In this document: piece after piece, positions 57,093 to 64,000 of the stretch
Layout of the letters: every line of letters starts with the position of its first letter
Position numbering within the stretch: position 1 is the stretch's first letter
Assembly (NCBI GenBank): GCA_963695405.1
Contig: CAVOGJ010000010.1
Coordinates: forward strand, 115,041 to 179,040
Direction: 5' to 3'
Source of the DNA: CAVOGJ01 sp963695405
Lineage (GTDB): Bacteria > Planctomycetota > Planctomycetia > Pirellulales > Pirellulaceae
Length of the DNA stretch: 64,000 nucleotides
Position numbers and translations under genes: made by a program
The notes under the pieces: model-generated
The model's input: only the letters and a program-made list of their open reading frames with translations
What the model was told of the DNA's origin: nothing
Databases searched by the model: none

Positions 57093-58661
57093 TTAGCCTC
57101 TCCTTGCAATTCGCCTCGCGCCGCAGCCATAGGCACACAGGCCCAACAACAGCAACGCCAGGCTATGCGGTTCCGGCACGACGGCCGCACCGCCACTGGC
57201 CAGGAATTTGTTCGAGTTCCAGAGATTAAAGTCCGAGACGTCGGTCAAACCGTCCGCGTTGAAGTCACCCAGCGACCAGGCGGCCGTCGACTCGAATTTC
57301 GCGCCATTCCAGATGTTAAAGTCGGAAACGTCGACCACGCCATCCAGGTTGGCGTCCGCCACCAGATAGGCGCCGCCCGAGGAGAGGTTCTCCGCGCCTG
57401 CCTGCACCAGCCAGGCGTCTCGATCGGCCAGATCGACCTGGCCGTCCCCGGTCAAGTCGAACAGCAGATCGGTCGAACCGCCGGCAATGGCAGCCACCAG
57501 CGCGTCGATGTCATTGATGTCGCAGGCAAAATCTGAATCGAAGTCGCAATCGCTGTAAATCTCGACCCGCCAGGCACCGATGAACCGAGTATTCCCGACA
57601 ATCACGTGGCCATTCGTGGAAATGGCGGACGGAAATTCCGGAGTCACGGGGCTGCCGCCACCAAAAGGATAGTCGGGATCGTTTTCGGGAATGATGGGCA
57701 CTTCACCGCCGCGGGCCCGGACAAAGTTCTCCAGTAAGACGACGTTCGCATCTCCCTCGTCATACACCCATGCCACGGCGTTGCCGAAGAGCGTATCGAA
57801 ACCGACGATGCGGTCCGTATCGGCGATATCGACACCATTGCCGCTAAAGACGGGCGCAAAGGATCCGTTTCCGATGGTCTCGCTGATCCAAGTGCCCCCG
57901 TCGTTCGTCCAACGGGTTGCATCGCCATCCAAAATGCCTAACAACACCGAACCATCGTCGCGGATGCCGGTGATCTCTCCCAGGGCGTCCCCGTTGGGCG
58001 GATCGAGCAATTCACCCGTTTGGGTAGTACCGTTCCAAACCGCGGGTGTTCGGCTGAACGATCCTTGCGCGAACCCCGCGATGACGTTACCGTCCGCGGA
58101 GACGACCGAAGCTCGATTGCCACCATTGGCCAGCGACTCGAGTTCCTGCATGCCAGTAGCCTCCGTCCAGCGAAAGCCACGACCGCTGCAGCCATCCCAG
58201 GAGAGCCCCACGACGGTCGACCCATCGGCGCTTATTTCATAGGCATCACTCCGGCTCGGACAATTGAGCGCATTCGGCAGATTGCCCAGACTCGTCCAAC
58301 TCGAGTCGCCCGTTCTCCAGATGCCCGCCACATTCCCCAAGGGGTCTTCCGGCGTGCTATTGGGGTTATCGATGTCGCCGACCACAACGGTACCGTCATC
58401 AGATACGGCACTTGGAGTGAAGCCCTGACCTTGTTCAGGCAAAATCGTCCAAGTGTCCGTAAAAACATCCCATAAGTAGCTGTCACCATTTTTCAAGCCA
58501 CCCACGACGAAGCGACCATCGGGCGACATGTCGTTCGCGCTAGCCACATTGGAAGGAAACAAGGTCATCTGAGCGCGCTCTGCCGAGGAATTTGCGGCAA
58601 GCAAAGACACCGCCACGAAGGACATCAGCAAAGTTCGCCACATACGACTCGTCAATTTCAT
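57093..58661 (-). CDS. secreted HAF-repeat protein with dockerin-like region and PEP-CTERM tail (intact copy)
   Basis: 522 residues, unbroken. Signal peptide (TLLMSFVAVSLLAANSSA), HAF-type repeats (EISADGSTVVGLSWDGCSGR, VVSADGNVIAGFAQGSF, IRDDGSVLLGILDGDATRWT), dockerin-like calcium loops (DSDFACDINDID, DLTGDGQVDLADRD, DANLDGVVDVSDFN) and the VVPEP tail with an Arg-rich end. Paralogue of the gene at 54337: middle and C-terminal parts are nearly the same at base level, while the first 150 residues differ. Likely a cell-surface or matrix protein anchored through the PEP-CTERM route. Confidence 0.85.
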   Translation of the reverse strand: MKLTSRMWRTLLMSFVAVSLLAANSSAERAQMTLFPSNVASANDMSPDGRFVVGGLKNGDSYLWDVFTDTWTILPEQGQGFTPSAVSDDGTVVVGDIDNPNSTPEDPLGNVAGIWRTGDSSWTSLGNLPNALNCPSRSDAYEISADGSTVVGLSWDGCSGRGFRWTEATGMQELESLANGGNRASVVSADGNVIAGFAQGSFSRTPAVWNGTTQTGELLDPPNGDALGEITGIRDDGSVLLGILDGDATRWTNDGGTWISETIGNGSFAPVFSGNGVDIADTDRIVGFDTLFGNAVAWVYDEGDANVVLLENFVRARGGEVPIIPENDPDYPFGGGSPVTPEFPSAISTNGHVIVGNTRFIGAWRVEIYSDCDFDSDFACDINDIDALVAAIAGGSTDLLFDLTGDGQVDLADRDAWLVQAGAENLSSGGAYLVADANLDGVVDVSDFNIWNGAKFESTAAWSLGDFNADGLTDVSDFNLWNSNKFLASGGAAVVPEPHSLALLLLGLCAYGCGARRIARRG

Positions 58662-58943
58662 TGCATTCTCTATTCAGATAGAAGGCACCTGGACGAATGC
58701 CCTGCAGTCCTACCTGCACTGGCGCATTCGCGAAAAGAGTTTAGTATACCCAAAGGCGGGAAGCCGAACCAGCAATTTGTGAACCCACGCTCGACGCCAG
58801 GCGGCAAACCGGGCGGGACCTAAATGACTCGACTGGCCGAGACCCATTCCGCAGCTGGCGGATCGCGGTGGCCTTTGGTTCCCGCGGACTATTCGAGACA
58901 CAAGCCGCCACGTTGCTTCTCGCGATCCCAGCCGACTGCTACG

Positions 58944-59504
58944 ATGCCCCCTATGGGAACACCCAGGCCAGTCTCCAACGTCCTTTTGATCGTGGCGGCC
59001 TTCAGCCGGCATCCGGCGGCGCTCCAATGGGCACACCAATGGGCACAGTCGTGCTGGGGGCCAATCCGGCTCGAAAGCCCGCAATTTTCCTTTAACGAAA
59101 CGACCTATTACGAATCGTCGATGGGCACCGGTTTGCAGAAATGCTTCTTCGTGTTCGAGCGACTTATTGATCCCGCGTCGCTCGCCGAGATCAAGCAGGC
59201 AACCAATCAAGCCGAGCGGTTGTACGCAGCGGAAGCGGGCAACTCGGAAGAGCGTCCGCTCAACCTCGACCCCGGTTACTTGACGGAGAGTAAGCTTGTG
59301 CTGGCTTCTACCAAGGACCATGCTCATCGAATTTACCTGGGCCAAGGCATCTTTGCCGAGCTGACCCTCGGCTTTCGAAAGGGTGTTTGGACCCCTTGGG
59401 ACTGGACGTATCCCGACTATCGACGAAGTGACTATCACATATTCTTCGACGCCGCCCGAACGTTTTATCGCCAGCAGTTGATGACCGTTTCTGGGGAAGC
59501 CTGA
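58944..59504 (+). CDS. DUF4416 family protein
   Basis: 186 residues from the ATG at 58944; an upstream in-frame stretch is Arg/Ser-rich and not homologous. Seen: SNVLLIVAAFSRHPAALQWA, FNETTYYESSMGTGLQKCFF, LNLDPGYLTESKLVLASTKD and HRIYLGQGIFAELTLGFRKG, the four conserved blocks of DUF4416. Function unknown; the family is widespread in anaerobes and planctomycetes. Confidence 0.88.
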   Translation: MPPMGTPRPVSNVLLIVAAFSRHPAALQWAHQWAQSCWGPIRLESPQFSFNETTYYESSMGTGLQKCFFVFERLIDPASLAEIKQATNQAERLYAAEAGNSEERPLNLDPGYLTESKLVLASTKDHAHRIYLGQGIFAELTLGFRKGVWTPWDWTYPDYRRSDYHIFFDAARTFYRQQLMTVSGEA

Positions 59505-59755
59505 AGCGGGGCCACGTCGACCTGGCCACCGCAGTGGCCGGAGGGTGGATCCGACTTGCCAGCGGGCTATGATTTAATGGATGGAACGAACGTGGGTGAC
59601 GCCGCAGAGCAAGAGTTCCGTGTTTGCGGGCCGCGGCGTTTGAACGGCCGTGTCTCGGCCCGTTGGCGACCGCGGCGGCGGGCATTACAAGACAGGGGTT
59701 CCCTGCGGCCCGCGTGCATTGGCCCTTACGCTTCCGTCACGGGGAGACAATCAAC

Positions 59756-60940
59756 TTGAAAACGATACTCATCGCTTGTGCTTCTCTGTTGGGTGGTCTG
59801 GCGGCTGGCTACGGAGCCGCACTGATTTCCTATTCCAATCCGGGACCCGACTTCTCGTGGATTCAAGCAGAAAGCGGCGTGCCCCGCGACTTGGCTGCCA
59901 CGGACCGTCCACAACCCCCCAAGCTCGTCGAGGTTGTCGACGGTGAGGCGTATGATTTTGGCGTGATGGATCGTGGAGAAACGCGCAGCCACACCTTTTT
60001 GATCCGCAATCACTCGCAGCTTCCGCTGGAACTCGAAATCGGCAGTACTACCTGCAAATGCACCGTGGGCAAGCTCAAGTCGGACTCGATTCCGCCCCAA
60101 GGGACCGGGGAGGTGACGCTCGAATGGTCAGCTCGCAGCCTCGATACCGAATTTCGACAGAGCGCTACCATCAAGACCAACAACGATTTCCGTCCGACGA
60201 TCCTGTTGTCGGTTTTCGGGCGGGTCCTGCAAATCGTCCAAGCCGTCCCCAACGACATCGCCTTTAGCGATGTGACCATTCGCGACGAACGAACAGCCGA
60301 CTTGATGTTGTATGGATACAAGGATACAGAACTCGATATCATCGAGTACCGCTGGGTAAATGAGGATATCGCTGACTTTTTCGAATTCGAGTATGCACCG
60401 GCGGAAGTGGATCCGCTGGCCAAGGAGCAAGGCGCATTGGCGGCACTAGCTTGCCAGATCCGCATGAAACCGGGCCTGCCGCTCGGACCAGTGCGACAAT
60501 TGTTAGAGGTCAAGACGACGGCCAGTCGATCCGGTGTGCTCGATGTACCGGTGCGAGCGCGAGTCACGGGGGACGTGTCGCTCACCGGCAGCGGCTATAA
60601 CGACACGACGAACCAGCTGCGGCTGGATCCGATCCGTCGCGAGGCAGGATTGACGCACAAACTGTTCCTGACCGTTAAAGGACCTCACGCGCCGGAGTTT
60701 ACCATCGAAAGCGTCACGGTGGACCCATCCGATATCCTGCAGGTCACATTCGCAGAACCTCGTTCACTACGGGGCGGAGCCGTACGAATGGTGCCTTTCG
60801 AAATCCGGGTTCCACCGGGCGTCCGTTCCGTCAATTATTCAGGAGGCGAGGAGCATCCGTTAGCTCGCATTACGCTGCATACGAACCATCCCGACGTGCA
60901 GCAACTGGGGTTTGACGTGCGCTTCGTCGTTATTGAATAA
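59756..60940 (+). CDS. exported DUF1573 protein
   Basis: 394 residues from a TTG at 59756 with GGGGAG upstream. Signal/anchor helix (ILIACASLLGGLAAGYGAA). The DUF1573 (Ig-like, ASPM-type) domain holds AYDFGVMDRGETRSHTFLIR and IGSTTCKCTV, then PPQGTGEVTLEW. Two further beta-rich modules follow (around TASRSGVLDVPVRAR and ITLHTNHPDVQQLGFDV). DUF1573 proteins are abundant in planctomycetes and lie near cytochrome-type genes, as here: the next gene, 208 bases on, is a tetraheme protein. Confidence 0.85.
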   Translation: MKTILIACASLLGGLAAGYGAALISYSNPGPDFSWIQAESGVPRDLAATDRPQPPKLVEVVDGEAYDFGVMDRGETRSHTFLIRNHSQLPLELEIGSTTCKCTVGKLKSDSIPPQGTGEVTLEWSARSLDTEFRQSATIKTNNDFRPTILLSVFGRVLQIVQAVPNDIAFSDVTIRDERTADLMLYGYKDTELDIIEYRWVNEDIADFFEFEYAPAEVDPLAKEQGALAALACQIRMKPGLPLGPVRQLLEVKTTASRSGVLDVPVRARVTGDVSLTGSGYNDTTNQLRLDPIRREAGLTHKLFLTVKGPHAPEFTIESVTVDPSDILQVTFAEPRSLRGGAVRMVPFEIRVPPGVRSVNYSGGEEHPLARITLHTNHPDVQQLGFDVRFVVIE

Positions 60941-61148
60941 CTCGAAAGCCACGCTCAGGCAGGCCCATGGCCCGGCTGCTGTCGCGTGGTGTGTTTTGGT
61001 ACCCTGCTGAGCACGCGTTCCGCGGGGAAGCGAGCGGGGCTTTGCGAAAATCTCTACCGACTCGGCCCGGCCTGTTTGCTACAATTCGGCGGAGCGCACC
61101 ATTGTCCCGGGCTCGCTCTTCGCTTGCGCACCGTTCAGGAGTCGTTTT

Positions 61149-62861
61149 GTGCGATACTATCGATTCGTAACGTCCCCCCATCAGTGGCTGGCTTTGGGTC
61201 TGGCCGCGTTGGGAGCCTTCAGCTGGGGGCTCGTCGGACAGCCCTTTGCCGGGAACGCGTCGGCCGAGGTGCAAGTGCCGCAGTCACGCACGGCGGCAAA
61301 TTCGTTGGAAAACGAAACGCTCAAACAAGCAGTACTCGGCGTGCAGCCGGCTCAGGTACAGTTCCAGCTGGGGGATGAGATTGGCTCGAGCGAACCGGGC
61401 GTGCGGCTGGCCGTTTACGACGAAGACGCCTCGGAAGAGCGCGTGACGGCTGATGCTGAAAGGTCCACAGCAGCCCCGGCAGCCGATGCGGCCAGCTACG
61501 TACAGCAACTGCTCAGGCAATGGGGCCGGCCCAAATTTGCCTTCTTTGTTACGGGGAGACAACACGGTTATATCGAGCCGTGTGGTTGCACGGGGCTGGA
61601 AAATGCCAAGGGTGGACTTAGCCGTCGTCACACGTGCCTTCAGTTGCTGCGCAACGCAGGCTTGAGTGTGATTGCCGTGGACGTGGGGAATCAAGTCCGA
61701 CGCTTCGGCAAGCAAGCGGAAATCAAATTTCAGCGGACGGCGGAGATCCTTCGCGCGATGAACTACGCGGCCATTGGCCTCGGCCCCGACGACCTGCGGT
61801 TGTCGCTAGACGGCTTACTCGCACCTTTAAGCGAAGGTCGCTTTGTCTGTGCCAATGCCGATATCTTCGAGCTGAACGCCCCTTTCGAGCTGATCAACGT
61901 GGGTGGCCGACGGATTGGCATTACCTCAGTGCTGGGAACGACCGAGTTGAAGAAGATCAATCGCGATCACTCGGAGATCGCGTTTCGTGATCCTGTCGAG
62001 GCACTTGCCGACACGATTCCGAAATTAAAGGAGGCGAATTATCGAGTCCTGCTGGCCCATGGTTCGGTCGAGGAGACTCGGCAGTGGGTCGCCCGTTTTC
62101 CGCAAGCCTTCGACCTGGTCGTAACGGCTGGTGGCGCTGGCGAACCGACGCTCGAACCCGAACGCGTGCCCGGATCGACCGCTCAGATCGTGCAGGTCGG
62201 TACGAAAGGCATGTATGCGGGATTGGTCGGGGTGTTTGACGACCCGCAACAACCGTTGCGATACGAGCGGATCGTCCTGGATGCGCGTTTTCCCGATTCG
62301 CCAGAAGTGCTGGAAGTCTTCGCCGACTACCAGAAACAACTGGAAATTCACGGCCTGGCCGGCTTAGGAATTCGCCCGGTGAAGCACGCCTCGGGGCACA
62401 CGTTCGTGGGGTACGAAAAATGCGGGGAATGCCATACAACGGCCCTCGAGGTCTTTGAATCAACACCTCACCATCACGCGACCGATTCGCTCGTAAAGCC
62501 GCCCAATAGTCGCGGTGCGATTCCACGGCATTTCGATCCGGAATGCCTGTCTTGCCACGTCACTGGCTGGAATCCACAGGAATACTTCCCTTACCAGTCT
62601 GGCTATCTCTCACTGGCTGACAGCCTATTGCACGCAAATGGATGTGAGAATTGCCATGGGCCGGGTTCACAGCACGTGGCGGTAGAGAGTGAGGAGATCG
62701 AAGTCACTGATGCCGAGCGCGAGAAGCTGCGACAGCAAATGCGGTTGACGCTAGTTGACGCCAAGAAAAGCGTCTGTTACACGTGCCACGATCTCGACAA
62801 CAGTCCCGAATTTGATTTCGATTCCTATTGGGAGCAAATCAAGCATGAAGGTGTTGACTAA
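61149..62861 (+). CDS. exported metallophosphatase-like protein with four c-type heme motifs
   Basis: 570 residues from GTG 61149 (AGGAG 7 bases upstream). N-terminal helix (WLALGLAALGAFSWGLV) exports it. Residues about 130-395 are related to 5'-nucleotidase/UshA metallophosphatases: GYIEPCGCTGLENAKGGLSR, VIAVDVGNQV, LAHGSVEETRQW. The catalytic NHE triad is replaced by LGPDD, so hydrolysis is doubtful. Residues about 420-560 carry four CxxCH heme sites: CGECH, CLSCH, CENCH and CYTCH. Probably a periplasmic electron-transfer or redox-sensing protein. The EPCGCTG cysteines may bind metal. Confidence 0.9.
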   Translation: MRYYRFVTSPHQWLALGLAALGAFSWGLVGQPFAGNASAEVQVPQSRTAANSLENETLKQAVLGVQPAQVQFQLGDEIGSSEPGVRLAVYDEDASEERVTADAERSTAAPAADAASYVQQLLRQWGRPKFAFFVTGRQHGYIEPCGCTGLENAKGGLSRRHTCLQLLRNAGLSVIAVDVGNQVRRFGKQAEIKFQRTAEILRAMNYAAIGLGPDDLRLSLDGLLAPLSEGRFVCANADIFELNAPFELINVGGRRIGITSVLGTTELKKINRDHSEIAFRDPVEALADTIPKLKEANYRVLLAHGSVEETRQWVARFPQAFDLVVTAGGAGEPTLEPERVPGSTAQIVQVGTKGMYAGLVGVFDDPQQPLRYERIVLDARFPDSPEVLEVFADYQKQLEIHGLAGLGIRPVKHASGHTFVGYEKCGECHTTALEVFESTPHHHATDSLVKPPNSRGAIPRHFDPECLSCHVTGWNPQEYFPYQSGYLSLADSLLHANGCENCHGPGSQHVAVESEEIEVTDAEREKLRQQMRLTLVDAKKSVCYTCHDLDNSPEFDFDSYWEQIKHEGVD

Positions 62862-63057
62862 CACACCCTCCTGACCCAACACTTCCCAGATGTTCCCCCG
62901 CCGGGCCGATCATCATCGACAGAACCGATTCGTACCTACCCGCTGTTGCATATCGAAACTCGCACGGATCTTTAACAGGCACTCGATAAGGTCGCTGTCG
63001 GCCCACTTGGCTGCTGGCCGTGCGTCGGGAACAAAAGTAGCTAAGTGAGAGACCATC

Positions 63058-63735
63058 GTGAAAATTCGCAGTACGCTGCTCGTGAACATTGCGGGCCTGG
63101 TGTTTGCTGTCGTCATGCGGTCGCTCTTTTGCACCTTGCGCCGGACCACCGAAACGGCACCTGGCAGTAATCCGTATGACCGCCAGGACGATCAGCGATT
63201 CCTCTATTCGGTCTGGCATGACTCGATGTTGGTGGCGGCTTTTGGTGGCAAACAGGTCCGCATGGCTGCGCTCACCAGCCGCCATCGCGATGGTTCGTTT
63301 GTCGCTTCTGTCCTGAAGTCGATTGGTATGCCCATCGTTCGCGGCTCGTCGAGTGCGGGTGGCGGGCAGGCGTTGAGGGAGCTGATCACCGTGGCTCGTG
63401 ATCACAGCATTGTGATCACTCCGGACGGCCCGCGTGGCCCCTATCGCCAAGTCAGCGAGGGCATCATCTTCCTGGCGGCGAAAACCGGGAGCGGCATCAT
63501 CCCAACCGCCTTCGTTTGCCATAACGGCTGGCAAGTACCCGGGAGCTGGACACATCTCACGATTCCCAAGCCATTTTCCAGGGTCACGCTCCGCGCAGGC
63601 GATCCGATCTATGTTCCCTCCAACGTGAAACGGACCGACTGGCCCGACTATGTAATGCGGATCCAACAAGCCATGGACCGCCTCAATGACGCATGTCCCC
63701 TGCCAAATTCCATGCCGACGGTGAGGACGTCGTGA
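63058..63735 (+). CDS. DUF374 lysophospholipid acyltransferase-like protein
   Basis: 225 residues from GTG 63058. N-terminal hydrophobic segment (LVNIAGLVFAVVMRSLF). SRHRDGSFVASVLKSIGMPI, VRGSSSAGGGQALRELI, and ITPDGPRGPYRQVSEGIIFL are the DUF374 blocks, with HDSMLV in the place of the acyltransferase HxxxxD. Likely transfers acyl groups to a lipid or lipid A-like acceptor at the inner membrane. Convergent with the YebC gene. Confidence 0.9.
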   Translation: MKIRSTLLVNIAGLVFAVVMRSLFCTLRRTTETAPGSNPYDRQDDQRFLYSVWHDSMLVAAFGGKQVRMAALTSRHRDGSFVASVLKSIGMPIVRGSSSAGGGQALRELITVARDHSIVITPDGPRGPYRQVSEGIIFLAAKTGSGIIPTAFVCHNGWQVPGSWTHLTIPKPFSRVTLRAGDPIYVPSNVKRTDWPDYVMRIQQAMDRLNDACPLPNSMPTVRTS

Positions 63736-63766
63736 GAGTTGCTGCCATCACGACGCTCTGTCTTCG

Positions 63767-64000
63767 TCATTCGGCTTCGATTTTTGCCATTGCCTCGTCC
63801 GAGATATTGAAGTTCGCCGATACGTTTTGCACATCGTCGTGATCGTCGAGCGCCTCCATCAACCGCAGCACCTTGCGCCCTTCGACGACATCCAAGTCGA
63901 CGGTGCTCGTCGGAATGCGTGTGATCTGCTTCACGGTCGGCTCAATCGACTCTCGCTCGAGCGACTCGAGCAGATCGGCGTAGACCTCGGGATCGCAAGT
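63767..64000 (-). CDS. YebC/PmpR-family protein, C-terminal end only
   Basis: Last 77 residues; the rest is beyond the window. CDPEVYADLLESLERESIEP, ITRIPTSTVDLDVVEGRKVL and LMEALDDHDDVQNVSANFNI are diagnostic of the YebC C-terminal domain. YebC proteins are transcription or translation-pausing factors. Stop 31 bases from the DUF374 stop, convergent. Confidence 0.93.
   Translation of the reverse strand, partial: TCDPEVYADLLESLERESIEPTVKQITRIPTSTVDLDVVEGRKVLRLMEALDDHDDVQNVSANFNISDEAMAKIEAE

Noticed and set aside
62839..63669. 276-codon minus-strand frame over the DUF374 gene
   Set aside because: The plus-strand reading has all DUF374 blocks; the minus one has none.
1..64000. CRISPR array, rRNA, tRNA, transposase or prophage
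   Set aside because: No regularly spaced repeats with unique spacers, no T-loop TTCGA with cloverleaf, and no integrase or transposase motif found in the reading frames.

Overview
The window looks like a chromosomal piece of a planctomycete, probably Pirellulales-like. The grounds are a DUF1559 prepilin-like protein with an H-x9-DG signature, four secreted proteins ending in dockerin-like Asp repeats plus a PEP-CTERM tail, an ECF sigma factor overlapping a Ser/Thr kinase with C-terminal repeats, a cysteinyl-tRNA synthetase with the KISRSKG insert, DUF1573, multiheme and SYLF proteins, and a high-GC base composition. There is no CRISPR, rRNA, tRNA, phage or transposase that I can see.

Layout. 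1-4806 (minus): end-truncated methyltransferase and a 1401-residue malate synthase / ICL2-type isocitrate lyase fusion. 5234-9502: APC permease with universal-stress tail (plus), then P-II protein and ammonium transporter (minus). 10994-15646 (minus): housekeeping run ftsY, nusB, ribH, rho, coaE, read from coaE towards ftsY. 16240-25234: a coiled-coil membrane protein, then a split ebo-like cluster: TatD-family EboB on plus; on minus an ABC-2 exporter (ATPase and two permeases), UbiA-like prenyltransferase, sugar-isomerase-like TIM barrel and EboF-like phosphatase. 25403-31304 (minus): VOC lipoprotein, dicarboxylate symporter, large beta-helical PEP-CTERM protein. 31645-36148 (plus): ECF sigma/kinase pair and a SYLF protein. 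36149-41244 (minus): a compact type VII-like cluster with two WxD small helical proteins, a 208-residue helical protein and a 1310-residue FtsK/EccC-like ATPase. 41439-48726 (plus): type II secretion / type IV pilus-like set (GspE, GspF, double GspF, three pseudopilins, DUF1559 protein). 49376-54105 (plus): ispF, cysS, ruvC, ruvA, ruvB. 54337-58661 (minus): three dockerin/PEP-CTERM secreted proteins, two of them recent duplicates. 58944-63735 (plus): DUF4416, DUF1573, tetraheme metallophosphatase-like protein, DUF374 acyltransferase. 63767-64000 (minus): end of a YebC-family regulator.

A recurrent feature is that otherwise intact genes are broken by single-base indels, mostly in G/C homopolymers or CGCGCG runs: I count eleven in nine genes, including the single-copy essential cysS. 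When each is corrected the gene length becomes a multiple of three and matches the family, so assembly errors are the likeliest cause. I therefore give those genes as whole coding regions with the breakpoint stated.

The most interesting systems are the type VII-like cluster, the ebo-like cluster joined to an ABC-2 exporter, and the malate synthase-ICL2 fusion.
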